Part shown: positions 55,516 through 64,000 of the stretch, piece by piece
Numbering within the stretch: position 1 is the first letter of the stretch
How the letters are laid out: each line of letters begins with the position of its first letter
Assembly (NCBI RefSeq): GCF_001642085.1
Contig: NZ_CP014699.1
Location: 744,001-808,000, forward strand
Reading direction: 5' to 3'
DNA length: 64,000 nucleotides
From: Streptococcus pantholopis
GTDB taxonomy: Bacteria; Bacillota; Bacilli; Lactobacillales; Streptococcaceae
Program-made: the position numbers and the translations under genes
The notes under the pieces: model-generated
What the model was told of the DNA's origin: nothing
The model's database searches: none
The model's input: only the letters and a program-made list of their open reading frames with translations

Positions 55516-56382
55516 ATGAATAAGAAAAGATGGTTTATTTTTGGTGGTGTAGTAGTTGCTATACTGTTGATAACGATTGTCGGCCGTCAGTTAGCCGGTC
55601 AGTCAGGAGGAAGTCAGGGGGCTGATGGTGAAGTAATAACACTTCAGGTTGCTCATACACAAAGCTATGCTCCCTATGATTTTGTTAATGATGATGGCGA
55701 AAGTGATGGCTTTGAAGTCGCAGTTCTTAAAGCTGTTGATGAAAAACTGGATAAATATCAGTTTGACTACACACCCACAAGTGATGAAGACCTGTTAATC
55801 GGTCTTGAATCCGGTAAATATGATATTGGAACCAAGGGTGCTTGGTATACTGAGGAGAGAGCTGAAAAATTTATTATTCCTGAAGAACCAATCGGTGCCA
55901 GCATTATTGGCTTTACTATCCGTAAAGAGGACGAAAATACCATCACTGATATTGATTCCTTTGCGGATTCTAAGGGGAAATTAGTTCCTATTTCTCCGCA
56001 AAACGCCCAATACAATGTCATTCAGGACTACAATAAAACAGCTAAGAACCCAATAGGTCTGACAGAAGCTGAAAGCTTTACAGTAGCGGACGCTTATGCC
56101 TGGGTATTGGAAGGACGCTATGATGCCTATTTTGACATCAAACTCTCTTTTGAAGAAGCTGTTACTTCTGAAGATGGGGCCTATCACCAATATGCCGATC
56201 GTTTGAGCTGGTTTGCTTACAAAGGCATTGAAACTTATCCCTTACTCCACAAAAATAAGACCAATGAAGCTTTTGCAACAGCCTATGATCAGGCTCTGAA
56301 AGAACTTCAAGATGATGGAACACTGAGTAAACTGTCGCAGAAATACTTTGGTGAAGATGTCTTTTCCTATGTCAGTGATTAG
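55516..56382 (+). CDS. tcyE: Amino acid ABC transporter substrate-binding protein (TcyE-like)
   Basis: 288 residues of the polar amino acid/cystine-binding SBP_bac_3 family (YAPYDFVNDDGESDGFEV, GKYDIGTKGAWYTEERAEKF). The N-terminal hydrophobic segment (WFIFGGVVVAILLITIVG) lacks a lipobox cysteine, so it is anchored by a helix or secreted. Preceded by array 6. The permeases and ATPase follow without gaps. L-cystine is the likely substrate by analogy with TcyDEFGH of S. mutans; the specificity is not proven by sequence. Confidence 0.86.
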   Translation: MNKKRWFIFGGVVVAILLITIVGRQLAGQSGGSQGADGEVITLQVAHTQSYAPYDFVNDDGESDGFEVAVLKAVDEKLDKYQFDYTPTSDEDLLIGLESGKYDIGTKGAWYTEERAEKFIIPEEPIGASIIGFTIRKEDENTITDIDSFADSKGKLVPISPQNAQYNVIQDYNKTAKNPIGLTEAESFTVADAYAWVLEGRYDAYFDIKLSFEEAVTSEDGAYHQYADRLSWFAYKGIETYPLLHKNKTNEAFATAYDQALKELQDDGTLSKLSQKYFGEDVFSYVSD

Positions 56383-56393
56383 GGGGAGCTGGT

Positions 56394-57086
56394 ATGGTTT
56401 CTTATAATCCTGTATATGTCTTAGATTTTCTTCCGCAAATTATAGCAGCGCTTCCTCTGACTTTATGGATTATGCTGCTAACAGTCGGCGGAGGAAGTTT
56501 GCTTGGGCTTGTTTTGACTTGGGCAGAACTGTCCGGCGATAAAAGTCTGTCTGCCATAGCCAGAGGCTATATCTTTATTCTGCGTTGCACCCCGCCCATT
56601 GTTTTGCTGTTTATGGTTTTTTATGGTCTGCCGGAATTTTTGAATTGGTGGCTGGGTCTCAATGTTAATGGCTGGCCGAGAGGCGTCTTTGTCATTTTAG
56701 CCATGACGCTTTTGTTTGCAGCAAGTATTTCTCAGGTTTTTAAATCAGCTTATACAGGTGTGCCTAAAGGGCAGCTGGAAGCAGGACTGAGCATCGGTTT
56801 GACAGATTTTCAGGCTTTTAGACGGATTATACTGCCGCAGGCCTTCCGGCTGGCACTGCCCAATATGACAACAGCTATTCTGAATTTACTGAAAGACACT
56901 GCTCTGGCCTACACTATCGGTCTGGCTGATGTTATGGGGACTGCCAATCTTTTGTTGGGACGGAGTCTTGGTAATTATTCTTTAGAAATATACACCGCAG
57001 CTGCCCTCATTTATTGGGGCTTAGCCCTGATGCTGTCAATAGGCAGTCAGTTTTTGGAGCAGTACTTAGATACAGCTAAACGGTAG
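56394..57086 (+). CDS. tcyF: Amino acid ABC transporter permease (TcyF-like)
   Basis: 230 residues, HisM/GlnP-type permease with about five membrane helices and docking loop QLEAGLSIGLTDFQAFRRII. Starts 11 bp after tcyE behind GGGGGAG. Forms a heterodimeric channel with the next gene product. Confidence 0.9.
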   Translation: MVSYNPVYVLDFLPQIIAALPLTLWIMLLTVGGGSLLGLVLTWAELSGDKSLSAIARGYIFILRCTPPIVLLFMVFYGLPEFLNWWLGLNVNGWPRGVFVILAMTLLFAASISQVFKSAYTGVPKGQLEAGLSIGLTDFQAFRRIILPQAFRLALPNMTTAILNLLKDTALAYTIGLADVMGTANLLLGRSLGNYSLEIYTAAALIYWGLALMLSIGSQFLEQYLDTAKR

Positions 57087-57095
57087 GGGTAGAGA

Positions 57096-57776
57096 ATGGA
57101 TTTTAGTTATATTTACGAAACATTTATTAAAGCTTTGGCCGGTATTCCTGTTACCTTAGGGATTATGGCAGTATCTCTGCTGTTAAGCTTTCTGCCGGCT
57201 CTTTTTCTTGCTTTAGGGCGTATTCACAAATTAAAAGGTGTCACAGCTTTTTCAGTGGTCTACTTGGCCTTTATCAGGGCGACACCGCCTATTTTGCTGA
57301 TTCTTTTCTTTTACAGCCTTTTTCCCAGCCTTTTAAATACGGTGCTGCACTCAGTTGGGATAAATATTTTTGAACTCAATCCGATTTACTATGCGTTTAT
57401 TATCTTTAGTATTATGGCTACAGGATCGCTTTCGGAAATTATTCGTTCAAGCATTCTTGCAGTTGACAGAGGACAGCTGGAAGCGGCACAGGCTATTGGG
57501 CTGACTGACAAGCAAGCTTATCTCAGGATTATTTTTCCGCAGGCCTTGCCGCTTGCACTGCCTAACCTCAGCAATTTGGTTATCAATCTGGTCAAGGGCA
57601 CTTCTCTGGTTTTTGTCATGACAGTCAGAGATATCACAGCTATTGCCAGAGTAGAAGCAGCTTACGGTTACCAATATTTTGAATCCTATTTTGTTATTTT
57701 TATTATCTATCTTATTATTTGCGGTTTGATACAGTATCTCTTTCGAGTATTTGAAAAACGGTTCCGCGCTGTTTAG
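57096..57776 (+). CDS. tcyG: Amino acid ABC transporter permease (TcyG-like)
   Basis: 226 residues, second permease with docking loop QLEAAQAIGLTDKQAYLRIIFPQ and VKGTSLVFVMTVRDI, typical of the cystine/glutamine group. It starts 9 bp after the previous stop and precedes the ATPase by 10 bp. Confidence 0.9.
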   Translation: MDFSYIYETFIKALAGIPVTLGIMAVSLLLSFLPALFLALGRIHKLKGVTAFSVVYLAFIRATPPILLILFFYSLFPSLLNTVLHSVGINIFELNPIYYAFIIFSIMATGSLSEIIRSSILAVDRGQLEAAQAIGLTDKQAYLRIIFPQALPLALPNLSNLVINLVKGTSLVFVMTVRDITAIARVEAAYGYQYFESYFVIFIIYLIICGLIQYLFRVFEKRFRAV

Positions 57777-57786
57777 GGAGGAATTG

Positions 57787-58545
57787 ATGTTAGAAGTAAA
57801 AAAATTGTCCAAAAGTTTTGGGCAGAAAAAAGTGCTTGATGAAATCAGTTTGACAGTTGATCAAGGCGATGTTGTTGTAGTTCTCGGCCCCAGCGGATCA
57901 GGGAAAACAACTTTTTTAAGATGCTTAAATCACTTGGAAAAAGCTGACAGCGGTCAGCTGAATTTAGCTGGACAGGAGTACAATTTAGCTAAATTAAGCC
58001 GTAAAGAAATTCTCAATATCAGGAAGAAGACAGCATTTGTTTTCCAGCATTATAACCTTTTTGCTAATAAGACGGCTGTGGAAAATATTTTGGAAGGTTT
58101 AGTCATTGCCAGACACATTCCCAAAAGTGAAGCGCAAAAGACTGCTGAAGAAGCTTTGGATAAGGTAGGATTGCTAGATTATCGGGATTATTATCCCAGC
58201 CAGCTTTCAGGAGGCCAGCAGCAGCGCATTGGCATAGCTCGGGCGATTGCTGTAAAACCCGAAGTCATTTTATTTGATGAACCAACTTCAGCTCTTGATC
58301 CGGAATTGATTGGGGATGTCTTAGCCGTTATGAAGCAACTGGCAAATGATGGTATCACAATGATTGTTGTGACCCATGAAATGTCTTTTGCACGCGATGT
58401 CGCCAATCATATTCTTTTTTTAGATGATGGTCAGATTATTGAGGAAGGCCACCCCGATCAATTCTTTCTTCATCCTAAAAAAGAGCGGACGAAGCAGTTT
58501 CTGACACGAATTATTCCTGATTTAAACAATGATCCGGTTATTTAA
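57787..58545 (+). CDS. tcyH: Amino acid ABC transporter ATPase (TcyH-like)
   Basis: 252 residues. Walker A GPSGSGKTT, signature LSGGQQQR, Walker B VILFDEPTSALDPE, and THEMSFARDV as the switch region, all characteristic of polar amino acid importers. ATG at 57787 follows GGGAGGAA. Last gene of the operon, ended by a hairpin terminator. Confidence 0.93.
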   Translation: MLEVKKLSKSFGQKKVLDEISLTVDQGDVVVVLGPSGSGKTTFLRCLNHLEKADSGQLNLAGQEYNLAKLSRKEILNIRKKTAFVFQHYNLFANKTAVENILEGLVIARHIPKSEAQKTAEEALDKVGLLDYRDYYPSQLSGGQQQRIGIARAIAVKPEVILFDEPTSALDPELIGDVLAVMKQLANDGITMIVVTHEMSFARDVANHILFLDDGQIIEEGHPDQFFLHPKKERTKQFLTRIIPDLNNDPVI

Positions 58546-58550
58546 ACAGG

Positions 58551-58580
58551 CAGCTTATCCATTTGGATTAGCTGTTTTTA
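58551..58580 (+). terminator. Terminator of the importer operon
   Basis: CAGCTTATCC-ATTT-GGATTAGCTG followed by TTTTT. Confidence 0.88.
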
Positions 58581-58761
58581 GTTTGCTAAAATCAGTTTTT
58601 ATTAAAAATAATGTAGTTAGCAGTTAGATAGTTTTATCATAATTAAATTTTAAAAAAATAAAATTAATTTCTCATTTTTTGCGGTGATAAAGCAAGGCGA
58701 TAAAAAATAGCCAGCTTGGAAATGGTGTGAAATCAGGCTTTGTAAGTGCTTTGAATATTTA

Positions 58762-58814
58762 AGACAAATTTTTAAGACAAGTTTATAGACAAATGGTCTG
58801 TCTTAGTGTAAAAT
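58762..58814 (+). promoter_or_regulatory. Promoter of the CshA-like gene with phased AGACAA repeats
   Basis: TAGACA at 58786-58791, 17-bp spacer, TAAAAT at 58809-58814. AGACAA occurs at 58762, 58775 and 58787, spaced 13 and 12 bp, roughly one helical turn apart, with the last over the -35. They look like sites for a tandem-binding regulator. The rest of the 350-bp gap before the gene is AT-rich without other features. Confidence 0.6.
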
Positions 58815-58896
58815 TAAAAGGTATTTTACTAATCTGGATATTATGGGATTAGTCTAAACAAATTTTTTAGATTAAATTAATGGTAAAGGGGAGAAG

Positions 58897-61800
58897 ATGA
58901 AATTGGGAAAGTCACAGTCTTTTAACTTGAGCCGGACGAAACAGCGTTTTTCAATTCGGAAAACGCATTTTGGTGCGGCCAGTGTCCTTTTAGGAATGTT
59001 TTTATTTTTAGCTGCTCCGCAAACGGCTGTTAGTGCAGATGAAGTATCTGATACAAGCCAAGATGCCGCAGCATCAGTAGTTTCAGATGGTGTCTTGCAG
59101 GAAGAGTCGGCAGACGGTCAGGAGCAGTTTTCTGCACTGCCTGAAGAAAGCGCTTTACCTATACCAGAAAATACTGCTGCAGCAGATGCAGACAGCAGTC
59201 AGACAGTTAGTGAAGCTGTCCCAGATTCTGCAGCTGCTGAAATAAACAGTGCTGATGCAGGGCAGACAGCCAGTTCAGCTGCTCCAGAAGAGCTTGGTGC
59301 AGTGGCTGGTGATAATCTTACCCAAGCGGCTGCAGACGATTCTGCGACTGATATTGATTCTGAAGTGTTTAGTCTTTCAGACCTGCAAAACACTTCAGCA
59401 GTCAGTCCGGCTATGTTGACAGCCAATCTCCAGCAAGTTGCTGCAGCTGTTCCAGCATCAGAATTTGCTCCTATTAATGGGATTTATGCTACCCGTTCAG
59501 CAGCTGTTGCTGCAGCTTATCAAGATTCTGCAGCCCAGCTGAGAGATGTTCTCTTTTTCCCTGATTGGTCTGGTGCAACGAATTTAGATGCAGACGGCAA
59601 TCTGCAGGTTGGTACGACTTTAACGGTATCACCTGCTCCGGGATATGAAATTACGATTACGGTAACAAATCTTCAGCCTTTTAATTCAACACAGGAGTAC
59701 TACAACCGTCTTGTTGCCGCCGGTATTGATCCGGCTGCGACCAACTATGATCCTAATGCTGTTAATAAAGCTTTAGCAAGCCCGACAAATAAAACAGAAA
59801 CAGCTGCTCCGCTGACACCTGTTATTTACGGAAGAACAGACGGTTCCACTAGATACCGCAATCTTTTGAATAACAGCGGTTATGACTTGGGGTCCACGGC
59901 TAAAACAAGTATCATATCAAGGCGGGCTAACGCTGGGGTTACTTTCAGTCTCAGTGCAACTTTTAATGGTGAAACCGTTCCAGTTCAAGCTTTTATTACA
60001 GATGGTGAGTCTTTGGACCGGCCAGAAAACACCATTACTATGACCAATGGCGAGGCCTTTAAACTGATAGATGTCTCTTCTACCGGTATAAGTCTTCCGA
60101 CTGGCAATACGCCAAATCAGACGGTTGTTGCTCCGGATGTTTCAAACCCGGAAGATGATTATTTTGCTGAAAGAATCTTAAATACGATTTACCCGAGCGA
60201 TTTCGGCTACACCCACTCAGAAGCACTTTATAATTCAAGTCCTAATGGCGGGCAGAATACACAAATCATCAGTAATATCAATACGGGTATTGTCAGATCA
60301 GATGGCGGTTTCAGGCCCGATCCTAATAATCCAGGGTACTATCTTTATGACACAGCTCAGTTTGAGCCGCATGCTGTGCCGATTTTAGCAACGTATGGCG
60401 TCACTGAGCTGTCGCATTATTTTATTCTAAACGGTGAACAGTCGTTTGTTTTGGGCTTTGTAGTTCCGATTGACTATGGTGATGCCAGTGAATCCTATGG
60501 TCTAGTAGGACATCTTTTACAAGCTACAGCTGCTGAGACTGATTTTAAATTAGGAGAAACTAAAGATTTAACTAAGGCTGCCGGTCTGGCTTCAAGGACA
60601 GGCAATGGTTCGCCTTATCTTGGTTTGGTAGCTGGAGATCCTGACAATCACACAAGGATTACGACGCCTTGGACAGGTGATGATGGAACAGCGTCTTACT
60701 ATGACTCTGCTAGTTATGATGAAGGAGAAGCTCAGCTGACAAACGGCGGGACTTACGCTCAGTATAAACGCGGATCTGACAATTATGCACTCAGTGTTCT
60801 AGCAAATTTAAACGGTGCAAATACAGCCTACCTATCTGCTTGGGTAGACTTTGACAATAATGGCACCTTCGATGAAAATGAAAAAGCCAGTGTTTCAGTG
60901 ACTTCAAGCGGTATGGCAACATTGACATTTGATGTTGACCCATCTGTTATATCATCTGATCTTACCAATTTAAATGTTCGTGTGCGGATTGCTTCTGTTG
61001 CAGATGATATTGTCAATCCGACTGGTTTGGCACGTGACGGTGAGGTTGAAGATTTCCAAATTCCGATTAGTGATCCGGATAATACACCGACAGCTACTGA
61101 TGCCGTTTCGACAGATATTCAGGGGGCGACTCAAACAGGGGTACTCACCTTTGATACAGGGGACGACGATATTGCTTTTGTCAGCAAACAACTGATTGAT
61201 CCAACAAGCGGGCAGCCAACTGACAGTACAGCTATTTTTGCTATGAAAGACGGTGTGGCTGTTGGAACCTATACCTTTGATTCAGAAACAGGAACAGTGA
61301 CCTTTGTGCCAAATAAAGATTTTGTTGGGACCCCTGATCCAGCACAAGTTTTGGCAAGAGACATAAATGGCAAAACTGTTACGGCCACCTACACGCCAAC
61401 CGTTACTCCGGTAACACCGACCGGAGAAGATGTCACCTCAACCGGACTTCAGGGAGCTACTCAAACGGGCACACCTGTCTTCACAGCCGGTGATCCAAGT
61501 GTGCCGCTTGACGACACAGTTCCAGCTGTTTTTGATGATGGCACAACAAGCCGAACTGTTGATGGTGTTGGCACTTACACAGTGGCTCCAGACGGGACAG
61601 TGACCTTCGTACCGGAACCGAGCTTTGTAGGGGAAGCCCCATCAGTAACGGTGGTCCGCCAGGATAGCAACGGTACTCAGGCCAGCGCCACCTACACGCC
61701 AACTGTTACTCCAGTAACACCGACCGGTGAGAATGTCACCTCAACTGGCTTGCAAGGTGCCACCCAGACCGGTACCCCAATCTTCACAGCCGGTGATCCA

Positions 61801-64000
61801 AGTGTGCCAATAGTGGGTTACCAATTGGTTGATCCGGCAAGTGGACAGGCAACGGCTTCAACAACGCTTCCGGCTATGAAAGACGGCGTTCAGGTTGGGA
61901 CTTATACGCTTGACCCAAGTACGGGAGAGGTCACCTTTGTGCCGAATCCGGACTTTGTGGGCACACCGGATCCGATTGTTGTGGAAGCATCAGACGCTAA
62001 CGGTACCACAGCAACGGCCACCTACACGCCAACTGTTACTCCGGTAACACCGACCGGTGAGAATGTCACCTCAACTGGCTTGCAGGGTGCCACTCAAACG
62101 GGCACACCTGTCTTCACAGCCGGTGATCCAAGTGTGCCGCTTGACGACACAGTTCCAGCTGTTTTTGATGATGGGACAACAAGCCGAACTGTTGATGGTG
62201 TTGGCACTTACACAGTGGCTCCAGACGGGACAGTGACCTTCGTACCGGAACCGAGCTTTGTAGGGGAAGCCCCATCAGTAACGGTGGTCCGTCAGGATGC
62301 CAACGGTACACCAGCAACAGCCACTTACACGCCAACTGTCACTCCGGTAACACCGACCGGTGAGAATGTCACCTCAACTGGCCTGCAGGGAGCTACCCAA
62401 ACTGGCACACCTGTCTTCACAGCTGGTGATCCGACTGTGCCAATAGTGGGTTACCAATTGGTTGATCCAGCAAGTGGACAGGCAACGGCTTCAACAACGC
62501 TTCCGGCTATGAAAGATGGTGTTCAGGTTGGGACTTATACACTTGCTCCAAGTACGGGAGAGGTCACCTTTGTGCCGAATCCGGACTTTGTGGGCACACC
62601 GGATCCGATTGTTGTGGAAGCATCAGATGCCAACGGTACACCAGCAACAGCCACCTACACGCCAACCGTTACTCCGGTAACCCCAACCGGAGAAGATGCC
62701 ACCTCAACTGGCCTGCAGGGAGCTACCCAAACTGGCACACCTGTCTTCACAGCCGGTGATCCAAGTGTGCCGCTTGACGACACAGTTCCAGCCACCTTTG
62801 ATGATGGGACAACAAGCCGAACTGTTGATGGTGTTGGCACTTACACAGTGGCTCCAGACGGGACAGTGACCTTCGTACCGGAACCGAGCTTTGTAGGGGA
62901 AGCCCCATCAGTAACGGTGGTCCGCCAGGATAGCAACGGTACTCAGGCCAGCGCCACCTACACGCCAACTGTTACTCCGGTAACACCGACCGGTGAGAAT
63001 GCCACCTCAACTGGCTTGCAAGGTGCCACCCAGACCGGTACCCCAATCTTCACAGCCGGTGATCCAAGTGTGCCGCTTGATGACACAGTTCCAGCCACCT
63101 TTGATGATGGCACAACAGAAAAAGTGGTTTCTGGTGTTGGCACTTACACAGTGACTCCAGACGGGACAGTGACCTTCGTACCGGAACCGAGCTTTGTAGG
63201 GGAAGCCCCATCAGTAACGGTGGTCCGTCAAGATAGCAACGGTACTCAGGCCAGCGCCACCTACACGCCAACTGTTACTCCGGTAACACCGACCGGAGAA
63301 GATGTCGCCTCAACTGGCTTGCAAGGTGCCACCCAAACGGGCACGCCAATCTTCACAGCCGGCGATCCAAGTGTGCCAATAGTGGGTTACCAATTGGTTG
63401 ATCCAGCAAGTGGACAGGCAACGGCTTCAACAACGCTTCCAGCTATGAAAGATGGTGTTCAGGTTGGGACATATACACTTGAACCAAGTACGGGAGAGGT
63501 CACCTTTGTGCCGAATCCGGACTTTGTGGGCACACCGGATCCAATTGTTGTGGAAGCATCAGATGCCAACGGTACACCAGCAACGGCCACCTACACGCCA
63601 ACTGTTACTCCGGTAACCCCAACCGGAGAAGATGCCACCTCAACTGGCCTGCAGGGAGCTACCCAAACGGGCACACCTGTCTTCACAGCCGGTGATCCAA
63701 GTGTGCCAATAGTGGGTTACCAATTGGTTGATCCGGCAAGTGGACAGGCAACGGCTTCAACAACGCTTCCGGCTATGAAAGACGGCGTTCAGGTTGGGAC
63801 TTATACGCTTGACCCAAGTACGGGAGAGGTCACCTTTGTGCCGAATCCGGACTTTGTGGGCACACCGGATCCGATTGTTGTGGAAGCATCAGACGCTAAC
63901 GGTACCACAGCAACAGCCACCTACACGCCAACTGTTACTCCGGTAACACCGACCGGAGAAGATGCCACCTCAACTGGCCTGCAGGGAGCTACCCAAACCG
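58897..64000 (+). CDS. CshA-type fibrillar surface adhesin, C-terminus beyond the window
   Basis: Open from ATG 58897 (GGGGAGAAG upstream) to the window edge, over 1,700 residues. A YSIRK-like signal peptide (FSIRKTHFGAASVLLG, residues 19-34) is cleaved near residue 46. An acidic Ala/Ser/Glu region runs to about 170, then a non-repetitive adhesive region including PIDYGDASESYG, and a GEVED domain ending near residue 716. From about residue 725 come CshA-type repeats, each with STGLQGATQTG and a YTPTVTPVTPTGE junction. A sortase anchor is expected beyond the edge. CshA of S. gordonii binds fibronectin and other cells; a similar role is inferred. Confidence 0.9.
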   Translation, partial: MKLGKSQSFNLSRTKQRFSIRKTHFGAASVLLGMFLFLAAPQTAVSADEVSDTSQDAAASVVSDGVLQEESADGQEQFSALPEESALPIPENTAAADADSSQTVSEAVPDSAAAEINSADAGQTASSAAPEELGAVAGDNLTQAAADDSATDIDSEVFSLSDLQNTSAVSPAMLTANLQQVAAAVPASEFAPINGIYATRSAAVAAAYQDSAAQLRDVLFFPDWSGATNLDADGNLQVGTTLTVSPAPGYEITITVTNLQPFNSTQEYYNRLVAAGIDPAATNYDPNAVNKALASPTNKTETAAPLTPVIYGRTDGSTRYRNLLNNSGYDLGSTAKTSIISRRANAGVTFSLSATFNGETVPVQAFITDGESLDRPENTITMTNGEAFKLIDVSSTGISLPTGNTPNQTVVAPDVSNPEDDYFAERILNTIYPSDFGYTHSEALYNSSPNGGQNTQIISNINTGIVRSDGGFRPDPNNPGYYLYDTAQFEPHAVPILATYGVTELSHYFILNGEQSFVLGFVVPIDYGDASESYGLVGHLLQATAAETDFKLGETKDLTKAAGLASRTGNGSPYLGLVAGDPDNHTRITTPWTGDDGTASYYDSASYDEGEAQLTNGGTYAQYKRGSDNYALSVLANLNGANTAYLSAWVDFDNNGTFDENEKASVSVTSSGMATLTFDVDPSVISSDLTNLNVRVRIASVADDIVNPTGLARDGEVEDFQIPISDPDNTPTATDAVSTDIQGATQTGVLTFDTGDDDIAFVSKQLIDPTSGQPTDSTAIFAMKDGVAVGTYTFDSETGTVTFVPNKDFVGTPDPAQVLARDINGKTVTATYTPTVTPVTPTGEDVTSTGLQGATQTGTPVFTAGDPSVPLDDTVPAVFDDGTTSRTVDGVGTYTVAPDGTVTFVPEPSFVGEAPSVTVVRQDSNGTQASATYTPTVTPVTPTGENVTSTGLQGATQTGTPIFTAGDPSVPIVGYQLVDPASGQATASTTLPAMKDGVQVGTYTLDPSTGEVTFVPNPDFVGTPDPIVVEASDANGTTATATYTPTVTPVTPTGENVTSTGLQGATQTGTPVFTAGDPSVPLDDTVPAVFDDGTTSRTVDGVGTYTVAPDGTVTFVPEPSFVGEAPSVTVVRQDANGTPATATYTPTVTPVTPTGENVTSTGLQGATQTGTPVFTAGDPTVPIVGYQLVDPASGQATASTTLPAMKDGVQVGTYTLAPSTGEVTFVPNPDFVGTPDPIVVEASDANGTPATATYTPTVTPVTPTGEDATSTGLQGATQTGTPVFTAGDPSVPLDDTVPATFDDGTTSRTVDGVGTYTVAPDGTVTFVPEPSFVGEAPSVTVVRQDSNGTQASATYTPTVTPVTPTGENATSTGLQGATQTGTPIFTAGDPSVPLDDTVPATFDDGTTEKVVSGVGTYTVTPDGTVTFVPEPSFVGEAPSVTVVRQDSNGTQASATYTPTVTPVTPTGEDVASTGLQGATQTGTPIFTAGDPSVPIVGYQLVDPASGQATASTTLPAMKDGVQVGTYTLEPSTGEVTFVPNPDFVGTPDPIVVEASDANGTPATATYTPTVTPVTPTGEDATSTGLQGATQTGTPVFTAGDPSVPIVGYQLVDPASGQATASTTLPAMKDGVQVGTYTLDPSTGEVTFVPNPDFVGTPDPIVVEASDANGTTATATYTPTVTPVTPTGEDATSTGLQGATQT
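61390..64000 (+). repeat. CshA repeats of two alternating types (303 and 330 bp)
   Basis: Junction codons (TAC of YTPTV) lie at 61390, 61693, 62023, 62326, 62656, 62959, 63262, 63592 and 63922. This gives repeat lengths of 303, 330, 303, 330, 303, 303, 330 and 330, with a partial one at the edge and a divergent first repeat before 61390. The 303-bp type has LDDTVPA-FDDGTT, the 330-bp type IVGYQLVDPASGQ. Copies are almost identical in DNA. Confidence 0.92.

Noticed and set aside
61481..63271. Minus-strand open frames repeated inside the CshA-like gene
   Set aside because: They recur with the DNA repeats as antisense shadows and have no independent signals.

Overview
The window is low-GC Firmicutes DNA from a Streptococcus, most like the mutans group. 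Evidence for this is an AtlA-type GBS-Bsp/GH25 autolysin, an infC-rpmI-rplT operon, EbsA, DUF1149 and YlbF proteins, a streptococcal aro operon, a CshA-type surface protein with a YSIRK-like signal, and a mutans-like neighbourhood: gdhA, a MarR regulator with two half-ABC exporters (rcrRPQ-like), a small alarmone synthetase with a two-component system (relPRS), and a cystine-type importer (tcyDEFGH-like). Both ends are cut: a glycosyltransferase at the left and the CshA-like giant at the right.

Layout. 0-10 kb: autolysin and lipoprotein, peptidase T, EbsA, ferredoxin, LysM protein, cmk, then infC/rpmI/rplT behind a structured leader, and a choloylglycine-hydrolase-family enzyme. 10-19 kb: LTA synthase (minus strand) and, divergently, an rRNA methyltransferase-aroD-aroE-aroB-aroC-tyrA-ylbF operon. 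19-33 kb: glutathione reductase, folC, a GtrB-like/YfhO-like glycosylation pair, DUF1149-degV-dapB-cca, an ABC-F protein and a GNAT acetyltransferase. 33-46 kb: a heterodimeric ABC exporter, an AEC carrier, a DUF308 protein, gdhA, and a MarR regulator with a second heterodimeric exporter. 46-59 kb: a MarR-controlled compatible-solute importer, relP-relR-relS, a LysR regulator and a sulfur-amino-acid importer. 59-64 kb: the CshA-like fibrillar adhesin with nine complete 303/330-bp repeats before the edge.

The outstanding feature is a family of long, modular, structured leader arrays. They occur six times, always directly upstream of a start codon and in the orientation of the gene: gor (19215-20040), the first ABC exporter (33020-33965), the AEC carrier (37567-37804), DUF308 (39366-39545, minus), rcrP (41775-42767) and tcyE (55083-55500). 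Each array alternates an invariant linker, TTTGTATCTTG (19 copies of its first ten bases), with long-stem units whose two arms carry matched complementary boxes. The boxes differ between units but stay complementary. The apical region of a unit is a short variable hairpin, an extended domain, or one or several copies of a second 105-bp module that itself shows covarying helices and a possible pseudoknot. The last linker always runs straight into the ribosome binding site. I know of no described element with this architecture. I infer that it acts as RNA in the 5' untranslated or intercistronic region. The downstream genes deal with thiol redox, cystine uptake, efflux and envelope, which hints at a shared stress or redox regulon, but the function is unknown.

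Products are assigned from protein motifs and gene context read by eye, with no database search. Symbols borrowed from S. mutans (rcr, rel, tcy, atlA) rest on similarity and synteny from memory.
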